A stretch of DNA of 64,000 nt, from assembly GCA_964565925.1 (NCBI GenBank), contig CAZMGV010000007.1, positions 119,105-183,104 of the forward strand, given 5' to 3'. The stretch's first letter is position 1, and each line of letters opens with the position of its first letter. Of this stretch, positions 32,785 to 42,125 are shown piece by piece. The position numbers were made by a program, and so were the translations under genes. The notes under the pieces are model-generated. The model saw only the letters and a program-made list of their open reading frames with translations. It was not told the DNA's origin and ran no database searches. Source of the DNA: CAZMGV01 sp964565925 (GTDB taxonomy: Bacteria > JAGRBM01 > JAHCIT01).

Positions 32785-34245
32785 GTGACCGTGGAATACG
32801 AAGTTGTCATCGGGCTCGAAGTTCACGCCCAGATGCTTACCAATACGAAGCTGTTTTGCGGGTGTTCGACCAAGTTCGGCGAGGATCCCAACGTCAACAC
32901 CTGCCCGATCTGCCTGGGCTTCCCCGGTGTGCTGCCCAAGCTGAACCGTACGGCGGTGGACTACGCGGTCCGGACCGGTCTGGCGCTTAACTGCACGATC
33001 AATCCCAAGTCGGTCTTTTCGCGCAAGAACTACTTCTATCCCGATCTGCCCAAGGGCTACCAGATTTCCCAGTACGACCTGCCGCTATGCTCGGGCGGAA
33101 AGCTCAAGGCCCGGGTGATGGGCGATGACGGCCGGGTCGCCTACGAGAAGGAAGTCCGTATCACCCGCATCCACATGGAAGAGGACGCGGGCAAGTCACT
33201 CCACGAGGCGTCGCGCGACGTCCGGTGCTCGCTCATCGATCTCAACCGCGCCTGCACGCCGCTGATGGAGATCGTCTCGGAACCGGATCTCCGTTCGGCC
33301 CGCGAGGCGAGCGCTTACCTGAAGGAGCTGCGCCAGGTGCTCCTGTATCTGGGCGTTTGTGACGGCAACATGGAAGAGGGCTCGCTCCGTTGCGACGCCA
33401 ATGTGTCGCTCCGGCCCAAGGGCACCGAAAAGCTCGGAACGCGCACGGAGACGAAGAACGTTAACAGTTTCCGGTTCCTGGAGCGCGCCATCGAGTACGA
33501 AATCAAGCGGCAGGAGTCGGTCCTGTCGTCCGGCGGCACGGTGAAACAGGAGACCCGCCTGTTCGACGCCACCACGGGCGAAACCCGTTCCATGCGCAGC
33601 AAGGAAGAGGCGCACGACTACCGGTATTTCCCCGAACCCGACCTGCTGCCGCTGGTCGTGAGCGACGCGCATGTGACGGATATCCGCTCGCGGCTGCCGG
33701 AACTGCCCGAAGCCAAGCGCGACCGGTTCACAAAGGAGTACGGTCTGTCGGATTACGACGCTGGCATTCTGTCGTCGGACAAAATGCTGTCGGACTATTT
33801 CGAGAAGACCGCGAAGCTGGGCGGCGACGCCAAGGCGGCCGCCAACTGGATCCAGACGGAGATTCTCCGCGAGGTGAAGGATGTGGAAGCGGACCTGCCG
33901 AAATCGAAGGTCACCCCGGAGACGCTGGCGGCGCTGATCGCCCTCATCAAGAAGGGGACGATCTCCGGCAAGATCGCCAAGGAAGTGTTCGCCGAGATGT
34001 GGGCGACCGGCGCCGATCCGGAGCAGGTCGTCAAGGCCAAGGGGCTCGTCCAGGTATCCGACGAAGGCGCCATCGCGAAGATCATCGACGAGGTCATTGC
34101 GAAAAGCGGCGCGCAGGTCGAGCAGTACAAGGCCGGCAAGCAGAGCGTGTTCGGCTTCTTCGTCGGCGCGGTCATGAAGGCCACGCAGGGCAAGGCCAAT
34201 CCGGCGGTCGTGAACAAGCTGCTCAAGGAAAAACTGGGCGGCTGA
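32785..34245 (+). CDS. gatB: Asp-tRNA(Asn)/Glu-tRNA(Gln) amidotransferase subunit B
   Basis: A 486-residue protein. The GatB cradle domain begins with YEVVIGLEVHAQM and contains NTCPICLGFPGVLPKLN (zinc-site cysteines), FYPDLPKGYQISQYD and EEDAGKSLHE. The helical YqeY-like tail that binds tRNA ends in MKATQGKANPAVVNKLLKEK. GatB activates the tRNA-linked carboxylate with ATP and amidates it. The GTG at 32785 is preceded by AGGAG. It is the last gene of gatCAB and is followed by a strong terminator. Confidence 0.97.
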   Translation: MTVEYEVVIGLEVHAQMLTNTKLFCGCSTKFGEDPNVNTCPICLGFPGVLPKLNRTAVDYAVRTGLALNCTINPKSVFSRKNYFYPDLPKGYQISQYDLPLCSGGKLKARVMGDDGRVAYEKEVRITRIHMEEDAGKSLHEASRDVRCSLIDLNRACTPLMEIVSEPDLRSAREASAYLKELRQVLLYLGVCDGNMEEGSLRCDANVSLRPKGTEKLGTRTETKNVNSFRFLERAIEYEIKRQESVLSSGGTVKQETRLFDATTGETRSMRSKEEAHDYRYFPEPDLLPLVVSDAHVTDIRSRLPELPEAKRDRFTKEYGLSDYDAGILSSDKMLSDYFEKTAKLGGDAKAAANWIQTEILREVKDVEADLPKSKVTPETLAALIALIKKGTISGKIAKEVFAEMWATGADPEQVVKAKGLVQVSDEGAIAKIIDEVIAKSGAQVEQYKAGKQSVFGFFVGAVMKATQGKANPAVVNKLLKEKLGG

Positions 34246-34280
34246 CCGGGCCCTACCAGGCTAGACGTGGCGGTCGATTG

Positions 34281-34310
34281 AAAAGGGGCGGGCATCCCGC
34301 CCCTTTTCCG
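34281..34310 (+). terminator. Rho-independent terminator after gatB
   Basis: A 12-bp perfect stem, AAAAGGGGCGGG (34281-34292) with CCCGCCCCTTTT (34296-34307), has a 3-nt loop. It lies 35 bp after gatB and 17 bp before the next gene. Confidence 0.9.
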
Positions 34311-34326
34311 TTTAGGATAGCGGTAA

Positions 34327-36030
34327 ATGAAACGGGTTCGACAGGCGGCCTTTCCATTGCTGGCGGTATTTCTTTCGGCCTGCCAGTTCGCCGATACCGA
34401 TTCGCCGGCACGGCTCAAGCAGGCGCTCGAGAAATCCGGCTGGTCAGAAATCGGTGCCGGGACCGCGGGATATTCGATAGGCCTTGGCGGCATCGAGCGC
34501 CACGTCGAAGGGATCCGCGCGGAACGTGCCACCCCCGCTGGAAAGCTGTCGCTCGCCGTCGGGCGGTTCAATGCGAAAATCGGCTGGATGGCGGCTGTGA
34601 CCGGCGGCTCGCCAGATTCCGTCACTATCTCCGGTGCCGGGCTCCTGCTCGACAGTTCAAAGACGCAGTTCTGGTGGCCCGATTTCGACTGGCCGGCCTG
34701 GCCCGGCGAGACGGCGGAGGCTCTGAACGGAGCCTTTGCGGACGGCCGGGGCAATTCGCCGTCAGGTGCCGCTTTCAATATGGTCGCCAAGATTGGCGAC
34801 TCCGACGCGCCGGTCACGGTGGAGTTCCGGGGGACGGCGGCGTCGGCCACGGCGGTAATCCAGCGTGAGACGGACCGGATCAGTTTCGGAATCAAGCGGA
34901 CCGCTCTGGAGGGTTCCAGAGCGGTTTACGAATTCACCCCCGACATCGGCACGCCCATCGGACCCGTTGCCATCGATCTGTCCAAACCGTCAATGGAACT
35001 GCTGGGCCCGGCCGACCTGTCGCTCGCGGCGTCGTTCCTGCTCAAGGACGCCATGCTCAAGCTCGGGAAGGGGAGTGCGTTCGCGACAGACACCGGCGGA
35101 TTCGGCTTCACGGTGGCGGACGTCGAAGCGGGCCTGCTCGGAAAACTCACCCTCAAGGGGTCGGTCTCGGTCCGGAAGTCGCCCGAGAAAACGCTGGCGA
35201 CTTTCAAACTGGGCGAATATCCGGCGGTCTTTGAGTGGACCGGCGACAAACTTTCCCGCGTGGAACTGGTGGGCAAGGAATCGGACCTGAAGTGGCCGAT
35301 TGAGACCGGGAAGCTGGCGACCCTGGCGGTGGCGGAGTTTCTTCAGCCGTATTGGGGTGGGAAAGCGGTAGACCTGTCGGAGATGGTGTTCCGAAAACTT
35401 TCCGTCAGTAATGCGGACAGGTTATTTGGATTTGAAACAGCAGCGGCTGAAAAGGTGCAACCACAGATTTCTGTTCGCCGATGGGAAAGTCGAAAGGACA
35501 ATCAAGAGGAGTGGCGAGAAGAATATAACTTAAGCGGTCTAACGGTTCGTCTATTGGCATCCTCGATACCTAAATTGAAAGGTATCGAGAACTCATCAGT
35601 ATGGGGTTATCTTCGGTTAGGAAGGTCGACGCAAGAATTTAAGGTATTCTTCGAAAAGGTTGATCAGCCATTAAAATATTTTGCCGACCCAGCGCTGTCA
35701 GTAGTGGATATATTTAAAGAAAAGACGAAAAGTTCGATCTTCGACTCTGTGGTGAGTTCAATGGGAATATCCATTGAATATAATAACAGCCGACTTACCC
35801 GAGTTATTTACCTTAATACCGACCTATTCGATGTCATCCCCATGCCAGTCGAGAAAAACGGTAATGAGCGACTACCAGTTCTTGTCTGGCATAAACCTGG
35901 CACACGACCGCCATTTCCTAACATCGGAAACCTGATTGTCACCGGACCGCTCTTCTCCCCGAAGATCGATTTTGCCGACGGCGAATCCCGCGGCCGGTTT
36001 CTCGAACTGATGGCCAAAGAGTTCAAATAG
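34327..36030 (+). CDS. Large lipoprotein of unknown function with an AT-rich internal patch
   Basis: A 567-residue protein with a lipoprotein signal (FPLLAVFLSAC, Cys about 19). It appears beta-rich throughout (KLSLAVGRFNAKIGWMAAV, PVTVEFRGTAASATAV). The end, NIGNLIVTGPLFSPKIDF, recalls the repeat style of AsmA-like or intermembrane-transport proteins, but I would not assign it. DNA from about 35395 to 35935 differs sharply in composition from both flanks (22 of 60 G+C at 35701-35760 against 39 of 60 at 35041-35100). Codon use there is AT-ending, yet the frame stays open, suggesting a replaced or inserted segment. Terminators or gaps isolate it from both neighbours. Confidence 0.7.
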   Translation: MKRVRQAAFPLLAVFLSACQFADTDSPARLKQALEKSGWSEIGAGTAGYSIGLGGIERHVEGIRAERATPAGKLSLAVGRFNAKIGWMAAVTGGSPDSVTISGAGLLLDSSKTQFWWPDFDWPAWPGETAEALNGAFADGRGNSPSGAAFNMVAKIGDSDAPVTVEFRGTAASATAVIQRETDRISFGIKRTALEGSRAVYEFTPDIGTPIGPVAIDLSKPSMELLGPADLSLAASFLLKDAMLKLGKGSAFATDTGGFGFTVADVEAGLLGKLTLKGSVSVRKSPEKTLATFKLGEYPAVFEWTGDKLSRVELVGKESDLKWPIETGKLATLAVAEFLQPYWGGKAVDLSEMVFRKLSVSNADRLFGFETAAAEKVQPQISVRRWESRKDNQEEWREEYNLSGLTVRLLASSIPKLKGIENSSVWGYLRLGRSTQEFKVFFEKVDQPLKYFADPALSVVDIFKEKTKSSIFDSVVSSMGISIEYNNSRLTRVIYLNTDLFDVIPMPVEKNGNERLPVLVWHKPGTRPPFPNIGNLIVTGPLFSPKIDFADGESRGRFLELMAKEFK

Positions 36031-36144
36031 CGTTCGTTCGATTTCGGTAAAACCGTCACGGAAGCGGTTGACGCTCCTGGCACCGGCGGGTATTTGCCGA
36101 AAGCCTTCCGGGCGCTCTGTTCTGAACCAGATTCAGGGGAAACC

Positions 36145-37224
36145 ATGACAGTCGAAACCGTGCGTATCCGCAAAGGGGTCCTGGAACTGATCGACCAGCG
36201 GCACCTCCCGTCGCGCGAACTGTGGGTGAAGTGCCGGACCTCGGAAGAGACCGCCCGGGCCATCGAGACGATGGTGGTGCGCGGCGCCCCCGCTATCGGC
36301 GTCACGGCCGCCTACGGTGTGGCCGCCGGAGCAGAGAAGCTGTCAGGGCTTTCCGCTGAAAAGGCGCTCACCGGAATCGAGAAGGTCATTGCCAGACTGG
36401 CCCGTACCCGGCCCACCGCGGTGAACCTGTTCTGGGCGCTGGAACGGATGCGCGAGCGGGCCTACGAGGCGATCGAGCTGAACGGCAGCGCCAAAAACCT
36501 CCACCGGATTCTGCTGGCCGAAGCGGTCAAAATCCACGACGAAGATCTCGCCGCGAGCCGTTCGATGGCGGATCACGGGGCCAAGCTCATTCCGAAAGGG
36601 TCGCGGATCCTCACCCACTGCAACGCCGGGGCGCTCGCCACGAGCGGCAACTACGGCACGGCGCTCGGCGTCGTGAAGCGCGCCCATGAACTGGGCAAGA
36701 AGATCAGCGTCTGGGTGGACGAGACCCGGCCGTTCCTGCAGGGCGCCCGTTTGACCGCCTGGGAGTGCGTGAAGGAAGGTATTCCGGCGACGCTCATCAC
36801 CGACAACATGGCCGGCCATTTTATGCAGCGGGGGGACGTGGACTGTGTGATCGTCGGCGCCGACCGGGTGGCCGCCAACGGCGACACCGCCAACAAGATC
36901 GGCACCTACACGCTGTCGGTGCTGGCGAAGGAAAACCGGATTCCGTTCTACGTCGCCGCGCCGCTGTCGACGATCGACCTCGCCACGAAGTCCGGCAAGG
37001 ATATTCCGATCGAGGAACGCGACCCCGAAGAGGTCCGCAGCGTGAGATCGGTTCGGCTCGCACCCAAGGGCTTTCACGCCCGCCATCCGGCTTTCGATGT
37101 GAGCCCGTCCGCCCACATCACCGCCATTATTACCGAGGCGGGGGTGGCGAGGGCGCCTTACACGAAATCGCTCAAGGTATTGAAAGACAAGGGAATGAAG
37201 GTAACGTCGGGCCGAGACGCGTGA
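36145..37224 (+). CDS. mtnA: Methylthioribose-1-phosphate isomerase
   Basis: A 359-residue eIF2B-fold isomerase from the ATG at 36145 (GGGGAAA upstream); the frame is open further 5' but those 17 residues are unrelated. Motifs are RGAPAIGVTAAYG, LTHCNAGALATSGNYGTA (catalytic Cys), ITDNMAGHFMQRG and IVGADRVAANGDTANKIGTY (catalytic Asp). MtnA converts methylthioribose-1-phosphate to methylthioribulose-1-phosphate in methionine salvage. No other mtn gene is nearby. The 114-bp upstream leader shows no SAM-riboswitch pattern that I recognise. Paralogues acting on other aldose-1-phosphates exist, but the motifs fit MtnA. Confidence 0.92.
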   Translation: MTVETVRIRKGVLELIDQRHLPSRELWVKCRTSEETARAIETMVVRGAPAIGVTAAYGVAAGAEKLSGLSAEKALTGIEKVIARLARTRPTAVNLFWALERMRERAYEAIELNGSAKNLHRILLAEAVKIHDEDLAASRSMADHGAKLIPKGSRILTHCNAGALATSGNYGTALGVVKRAHELGKKISVWVDETRPFLQGARLTAWECVKEGIPATLITDNMAGHFMQRGDVDCVIVGADRVAANGDTANKIGTYTLSVLAKENRIPFYVAAPLSTIDLATKSGKDIPIEERDPEEVRSVRSVRLAPKGFHARHPAFDVSPSAHITAIITEAGVARAPYTKSLKVLKDKGMKVTSGRDA

Positions 37225-37280
37225 GCGGACACCGGTCCCGTTCGTCCGGATACAGAGAACGTTAAGGAGAAGACCCCGTT

Positions 37281-38195
37281 ATGATGCTTCAGGGAAAAGT
37301 GGGAATTGTCACAGGTTCGGGCCGCGGTATCGGCCGCGAGATCGCCCTCATGATGGCGAAGAACGGCGCGAGCGTGATCGTGAACGACCTCGGCGCAGCG
37401 CCGGACGGCAGCACGACGACTGAACGTCCCGCCGAGGAAGTGGTGAACGAGATCAAGAAGGCGGGCGGCAAGGCCGCCGCGAACTTCGGCAGCGTCGCCT
37501 CGTGGGACGATGCCCACGCGATGGTCGCCCAGGCGGTGAAAGAGTTTGGGAAGATCGACTTCGTTGTGAACAACGCCGGTAATCTCCGCGACGTGATCTT
37601 CCACAAGATGACCGAGCAGGACTGGGACGCCGTCATTGCGGTGCATCTCAAGGGCAACTTCAATCTCTGCCGGGCGGCGGCCGAGCATTTCCGCAAACAG
37701 CAGTCGGGTGCGTTTATCAACTTCACCTCGACGTCGGGTCTCATCGGCAACTTCGGACAGGCCAACTACGCGGCCGCCAAGCTGGGGATTGTGGGGCTGA
37801 CCCGCTCCATCGCGCTGGATATGAGCCGTTTCAACGTTCGGGCCAATGCTATCGCGCCGTTTGCCTGGACCCGCCTCACGGCGACGATTCCCGAAGGCGA
37901 GACCGACGCGCAGAAGGCTCGTGTCGAGAACCTGAAGAAGATGAAGGCCGAGCAGATCGCGCCGCTCGCCGTGTTCCTGGCCTCGGACCAGGCCAAGGAC
38001 GTGACCGGTCAGGTGTTTGCGGTCCGAGGCGGCGAGATCGTGCTGTTCTCGCTCCCCCGTCCGATCCGTCACCTGCACCATGCCGATGGCTGGACCCCGG
38101 AAGAGATCGCCGCGGTGATGCCGACGGCGCTCAAGACGAGCTTCATTCCGCTGCAGGTGTCGGCCGATATCTTCCCGTACGATCCGCTGATCTGA
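37281..38195 (+). CDS. SDR-family oxidoreductase, MFE-2/3-hydroxyacyl-CoA dehydrogenase-like
   Basis: A 304-residue short-chain dehydrogenase. NAD-binding motifs are VTGSGRGIGREIAL and DFVVNNAGNLRD; the active site is TSTSGLIGNFG (Ser) with NYAAAKLG (Tyr-x-x-x-Lys). The early VIVNDLGAAPDGS and the 30-plus extra C-terminal residues resemble the (3R)-hydroxyacyl-CoA dehydrogenase unit of peroxisomal-type multifunctional enzymes. RBS AAGGAGAAG precedes the ATG. It follows mtnA by 56 bp and ends before a long terminator. Reduction or oxidation of a 3-keto/hydroxyacyl-CoA is inferred, in line with other acyl-CoA genes in the window. Confidence 0.88.
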   Translation: MMLQGKVGIVTGSGRGIGREIALMMAKNGASVIVNDLGAAPDGSTTTERPAEEVVNEIKKAGGKAAANFGSVASWDDAHAMVAQAVKEFGKIDFVVNNAGNLRDVIFHKMTEQDWDAVIAVHLKGNFNLCRAAAEHFRKQQSGAFINFTSTSGLIGNFGQANYAAAKLGIVGLTRSIALDMSRFNVRANAIAPFAWTRLTATIPEGETDAQKARVENLKKMKAEQIAPLAVFLASDQAKDVTGQVFAVRGGEIVLFSLPRPIRHLHHADGWTPEEIAAVMPTALKTSFIPLQVSADIFPYDPLI

Positions 38196-38226
38196 CCGGG
38201 GTCCCGGCCTCCCGGGTTTTGCTGCA

Positions 38227-38258
38227 AGAAAGGGCGGCCAGTTGGCCGCCCTTTCTCT
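38227..38258. terminator. Bidirectional terminator between convergent genes
   Basis: A 14-bp stem (38227-38240 with 38243-38256) with core GGGCGGCCA/TGGCCGCCC is flanked by A-rich and T-rich ends. It lies between the SDR gene and the convergent NHL/TPR gene and could serve both. Confidence 0.88.
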
Positions 38259-38276
38259 TGATAATCTGCGGTCTCT

Positions 38277-41200
38277 TTAACGGGCCGGAGTTATCGGCAC
38301 GATAACGGCCGGCGCCTGGGGCGTGTTTTTGGCAGCCAGGTCGGCGCGGATCAGCAGTGACCGGTAGATCGTGTAGTTGTACTGCTTCTTCTGGAAGAAA
38401 TACTCGATCTCGAACGCTCCGATGGCGAATGTGTCGTTCGTGAGGTCCATGGCCGGCTGGTTGAACTTGGGCTTCACGATCAGGTTCTTGGTTTCCTTCG
38501 TCTCGATCGTCGAGATCTGGTCCTCAAAAGGATACTGGGCATAGCCCACCATGTTGAACCGCATCCGGATACGATAGATCGGCTTGGGCGCGTTGTTCAG
38601 GAACTTCACCGTAAATGCGCCGTTCTGCCGGTAGTTCTCGAATGAAGACTGCTGCAGATCCGGAATCGAGAGATCGGGTATCTCGAGCGGGCCGGTCAGC
38701 TCGTACGGCGCCGCGTCGAACTTGCCCTTCGCTTCGCGGTATTTGGCCTGATAGCTCGCGTTCTGCGGATCGAGCGCCGCGGCATTCTGGTAGGCGTCGG
38801 CAGCCGAGTGGAAATCTCCCTGCGCCATGAACGAATCGCCGAGCAGCGCCGCATAGATCGGCTGGCGGGGTTCGATGCGGGCAGCCAGCATGAACCGCGG
38901 AATGGCCTTGTCGTATTCCTTGGAGTTGGCGTGCATGACGCCTAGCCGGTAGTGGGCGAGCGCCGCGTTCGGGTTGACCTCGATAGCCTTCAGGTATCCG
39001 TTGCGGGCCGGTTCGAGCCGGTTCGACAGGAAATAGGACTCAGCCGAATAGAGCACGGCATCGGTCTGCTTGGGGTCCAGCCGGAACACATTGTCGTATT
39101 CGACCGTGGCAAGCGGATACAGCTTTGCCTCGAACAGCTGGTCCGCCAGCACGCGCCGTTCCTTGGCGTTGTTCGGAGTCAGCGCGATGGCCTTCTGGAA
39201 CGCCTGGTTCGCGTCGCCGGCGCGGTTGGCTCCCTGATACAGCACCCCCAGCTGGATCTGGAACCGGGGGTTCTGCGGGTCCTTGCGGGCCGCTTGTTCC
39301 AGCTCGAAAATCGCCTTGCCGGTATCCCCCTGATCGCGCGCCGCAAAACCGGCGATCTCGTATCCGACCGGCGAATCGGGCTGGATCTTCTTGATCTCTT
39401 CCGCCTGCGCCAGCGCCGCCGTGGGCTGCTTGCCCTCAAGCAGCGCCCGGCCGAGCAGTGCGCGGGCTTCGATATTCTTCGGCTGGGTTTTGACCACCCA
39501 CTGCAGATAGGGAACGGCCTGGGCGGCCCTGTTGGTTGCGATCAGTGCGGATGAAATACCCAGGTACAGCCTGGGCTCGGTCTTGTTCACCTTGATCGCG
39601 TTCGCATAAATTTTGATGGCCTCGTCGCCGAGTCCCTTGCGGATATAGGCCCGGGCCTGAAGGTCCATGGCGTCCGTATCGTCCGGTGCGATCGCCAGCG
39701 CGCGGGCCGACTGGGCCACGGCGTCATCGAGCGAATTGGTGTTCAGCGCCACCTCAGCGAGCAGCTTGAAACCGGGGACCGATTTCTCGTTCTTGGTCAG
39801 CAGCTTGGCAGCCGCTTCGCGGGCTTCGGGGTATTTACCCGAACTGGCATAAATGCGGCCAAGCTCTTCCAGCGACGCTTCTTCATAGCCGGCGATACCG
39901 GCGAGCTTCTGGTATATCTCGGCGGCCTTCGGGACCTGCGTAAGTGCGACCAGTGCACGGGCTTTCAGCAGCAGTGCGTCGGGCTGATCCGGCGAGGAGG
40001 CGAGGTACTCATCCGCCTTCGTGACGGCGGGTTCAAACTGCCGCGCTGCGAAGAAGAGCTGGGCCTGTCTGAACACATCCGTCACGGCAGCCGTGGGCGC
40101 ACTGTCCACGCCAGAGAAGCTGCGGGCTACAAGCCTGAAGTAGGTGGGATCTCCGGGCACGGGGTAATTCAGCGTCGCGGGCGACGATTTGGCTTCAGCC
40201 GCCTTCGTGAAAGGGCCATCGGGTTTCGTGGCTCCCTGGATTTCCCAGGTTTCGCGGAACGCTTCCTTCGGTTCGTCCCAGGTGAATGTCACGCCGGTCT
40301 TGGCCGGGGCCAGCTTCAGGTTCGTCGCGGGGGAGGGGACTTCCTTGTACGCGACCACCTGGATGACCTGATTGGCGGGGTCGGAGAAGAAAATGCTGAC
40401 GCCTTTGGAATCGTCGACGGCGAGGCCGCCGGCGACCTTGAAACGGCCTTTCCCTTTTCCTTCCAGCCCGCCGCCGAACCGGGCGATCGGCTTGCAGTCC
40501 TTGTCGACGATCTGGATGCCGTTCTCGTCAAGGATGTAGAAATTCTCCATCCGGTCCATCTCGATCGCGACCGGCTTTTCGAGGTACCCGGCGCCATAGC
40601 CTTCCTTGCAGAGGTTGTTCAGGAACTGGCTGTTCCGGGAATATTTCATGACGCGGTTCTTGCCCTGGTCGACGACGTAGAGATTGCCTTCCTTGTCGAC
40701 GACGAGGTCGCGCGGTTCATCCAGTTCACCGGCACCCTTGGACTGGTTGATGGTGACGAAGCCGCCGTTGGGGCTGAACAGCGAGATGCGGGAGTTTCCG
40801 GCATCGACGATATAGATAAACCGGTCGTCGCCGAACATGCTCCGTGGGTCTTTCAGCTTGCCGGGTTCGGACCCCTTGGTTCCCATGCGGCCTTTGAAGG
40901 TGCCTTTCGGGTCGAACATTTTCACGTCATCGGCACCCTTGTCCGTTACGTAAATGGTGTTGGCGTAATACAGGATTCGTGACGGCTCATCCACGTCGTC
41001 CTGTGAACCCCATTTGAGCGGGATGCGGGTGACTTCCGCACCGTCGGTGGTGAGGATGCGGATCTCCTTGGCCTCGCGGTTCAGCGCAAAGATCTTGCCG
41101 TCACCGGCATCGATGTCGTCAGCACGCAGAGCGATCGAGCGAACATACTCCAGGGTGAAATCAGGCTTGTAGGGCGTCTTGGGCGACTGTTCTTCACGGT

Positions 41201-42125
41201 TGCGATGCTTGAAGAGCTGCACCCGCTGGTTGCCCGAATCGATCACTGCGAAGCGGTTATTCACTTCGTCGAACAGGAGTCCCTGGGCGCCCTTGAACTG
41301 GGCCTGGGCGGCACCTTCCGAACCGAAGGTCTGGAGCGGCTTCTGGGTGCGGTCGAAGTGGAATATCCGTTGGGTGCCTTCATCCAGCATGGTGAAGGTG
41401 CCGTTCTTGTCGGCGGCGACGGCGACCGGCGTATCGAATCCGCGTTCACGGCCGACTTTCGAGAGACGGCGCCATTCGCGGCTGTAAATGACCACTTCCC
41501 GCAGATCGGTATCGGCGACATAGAGGAGTTCATCCGGATCCACGGCTACGTCCACTGGCGCCTTGAGCGTCGCTCCAGTACCTTTGGTTTCCGGGCCGAA
41601 CACTCCGAGGAACAGCCCGTCTTCGCCCCAGACCGAAATCCGGCCGTTGTCGGTATCGGCGACGTAGACGCGTCCGCCGTATCCCACGGCGACGCCCCGC
41701 GGGGCCTTCAGGAAACCGGGTTCAGTGCCTTTGCCGCCCAGCGTTTCGACAAGCGTACCGTCCGGGTTGAAGACGAGCAGCAGGCACTGTTCGTTGTCGG
41801 TGACGTAGATACGCTTGGTGACCGGGCTGATTGCGACGCCCCAGGGCCGGACGAGGCGCGGGTTCGAGATACGTCCGATCTCTTTCTGGAACAGGCCGGC
41901 TTTGTCGAACATCTCGATCCGGCCGTTGCGTGAGTCTGTGACGTAGTAGTTGCCGCTGTCATCCACGGCGGCATGGACCGGAACGTTGAACTGGCCCGAG
42001 GATTCGCCTTTGCTGCCGAAGGCGTTTTCCCACTCGACGTTCAGGGCCCTGGCCTCAGGAGGCCAGGCAAGTAGCAGGGCGGCTATCGCAGCTGTATAAA
42101 GCCATTTTTGAAAGCGGATGGTCAC
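38277..42125 (-). CDS. Secreted giant NHL-repeat + TPR protein
   Basis: A 1282-residue protein. The GTG at 42125 (GGAG about 10 bp upstream) opens a signal peptide (WLYTAAIAALLLAWPPEARA); an upstream in-frame start would bury it. Residues ~30-640 are NHL six-bladed-propeller-like repeats, recurring as YYVTDSRNGRIEMF, IYVTDNEQCLLLVF, VYVADTDNGRISVW and LYVVDQGKNRVMKY. A fibronectin-III-like segment (~650-740) follows, then about ten TPR units (~745-1130, such as ALAHYRLGVMHANSKEYDKA), and a beta domain ends the protein. NHL propellers bind proteins, RNA or peptidoglycan-related ligands, and TPRs bind proteins. Periplasmic or surface scaffold is inference. It is monocistronic. Confidence 0.88.
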   Translation of the reverse strand: MTIRFQKWLYTAAIAALLLAWPPEARALNVEWENAFGSKGESSGQFNVPVHAAVDDSGNYYVTDSRNGRIEMFDKAGLFQKEIGRISNPRLVRPWGVAISPVTKRIYVTDNEQCLLLVFNPDGTLVETLGGKGTEPGFLKAPRGVAVGYGGRVYVADTDNGRISVWGEDGLFLGVFGPETKGTGATLKAPVDVAVDPDELLYVADTDLREVVIYSREWRRLSKVGRERGFDTPVAVAADKNGTFTMLDEGTQRIFHFDRTQKPLQTFGSEGAAQAQFKGAQGLLFDEVNNRFAVIDSGNQRVQLFKHRNREEQSPKTPYKPDFTLEYVRSIALRADDIDAGDGKIFALNREAKEIRILTTDGAEVTRIPLKWGSQDDVDEPSRILYYANTIYVTDKGADDVKMFDPKGTFKGRMGTKGSEPGKLKDPRSMFGDDRFIYIVDAGNSRISLFSPNGGFVTINQSKGAGELDEPRDLVVDKEGNLYVVDQGKNRVMKYSRNSQFLNNLCKEGYGAGYLEKPVAIEMDRMENFYILDENGIQIVDKDCKPIARFGGGLEGKGKGRFKVAGGLAVDDSKGVSIFFSDPANQVIQVVAYKEVPSPATNLKLAPAKTGVTFTWDEPKEAFRETWEIQGATKPDGPFTKAAEAKSSPATLNYPVPGDPTYFRLVARSFSGVDSAPTAAVTDVFRQAQLFFAARQFEPAVTKADEYLASSPDQPDALLLKARALVALTQVPKAAEIYQKLAGIAGYEEASLEELGRIYASSGKYPEAREAAAKLLTKNEKSVPGFKLLAEVALNTNSLDDAVAQSARALAIAPDDTDAMDLQARAYIRKGLGDEAIKIYANAIKVNKTEPRLYLGISSALIATNRAAQAVPYLQWVVKTQPKNIEARALLGRALLEGKQPTAALAQAEEIKKIQPDSPVGYEIAGFAARDQGDTGKAIFELEQAARKDPQNPRFQIQLGVLYQGANRAGDANQAFQKAIALTPNNAKERRVLADQLFEAKLYPLATVEYDNVFRLDPKQTDAVLYSAESYFLSNRLEPARNGYLKAIEVNPNAALAHYRLGVMHANSKEYDKAIPRFMLAARIEPRQPIYAALLGDSFMAQGDFHSAADAYQNAAALDPQNASYQAKYREAKGKFDAAPYELTGPLEIPDLSIPDLQQSSFENYRQNGAFTVKFLNNAPKPIYRIRMRFNMVGYAQYPFEDQISTIETKETKNLIVKPKFNQPAMDLTNDTFAIGAFEIEYFFQKKQYNYTIYRSLLIRADLAAKNTPQAPAVIVPITPAR

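Noticed and set aside
36031..36144. Possible SAM riboswitch before mtnA
   Set aside because: The leader has some dyads but no conserved core of the SAM classes or of cobalamin, THF or ZTP switches that I can align by eye.
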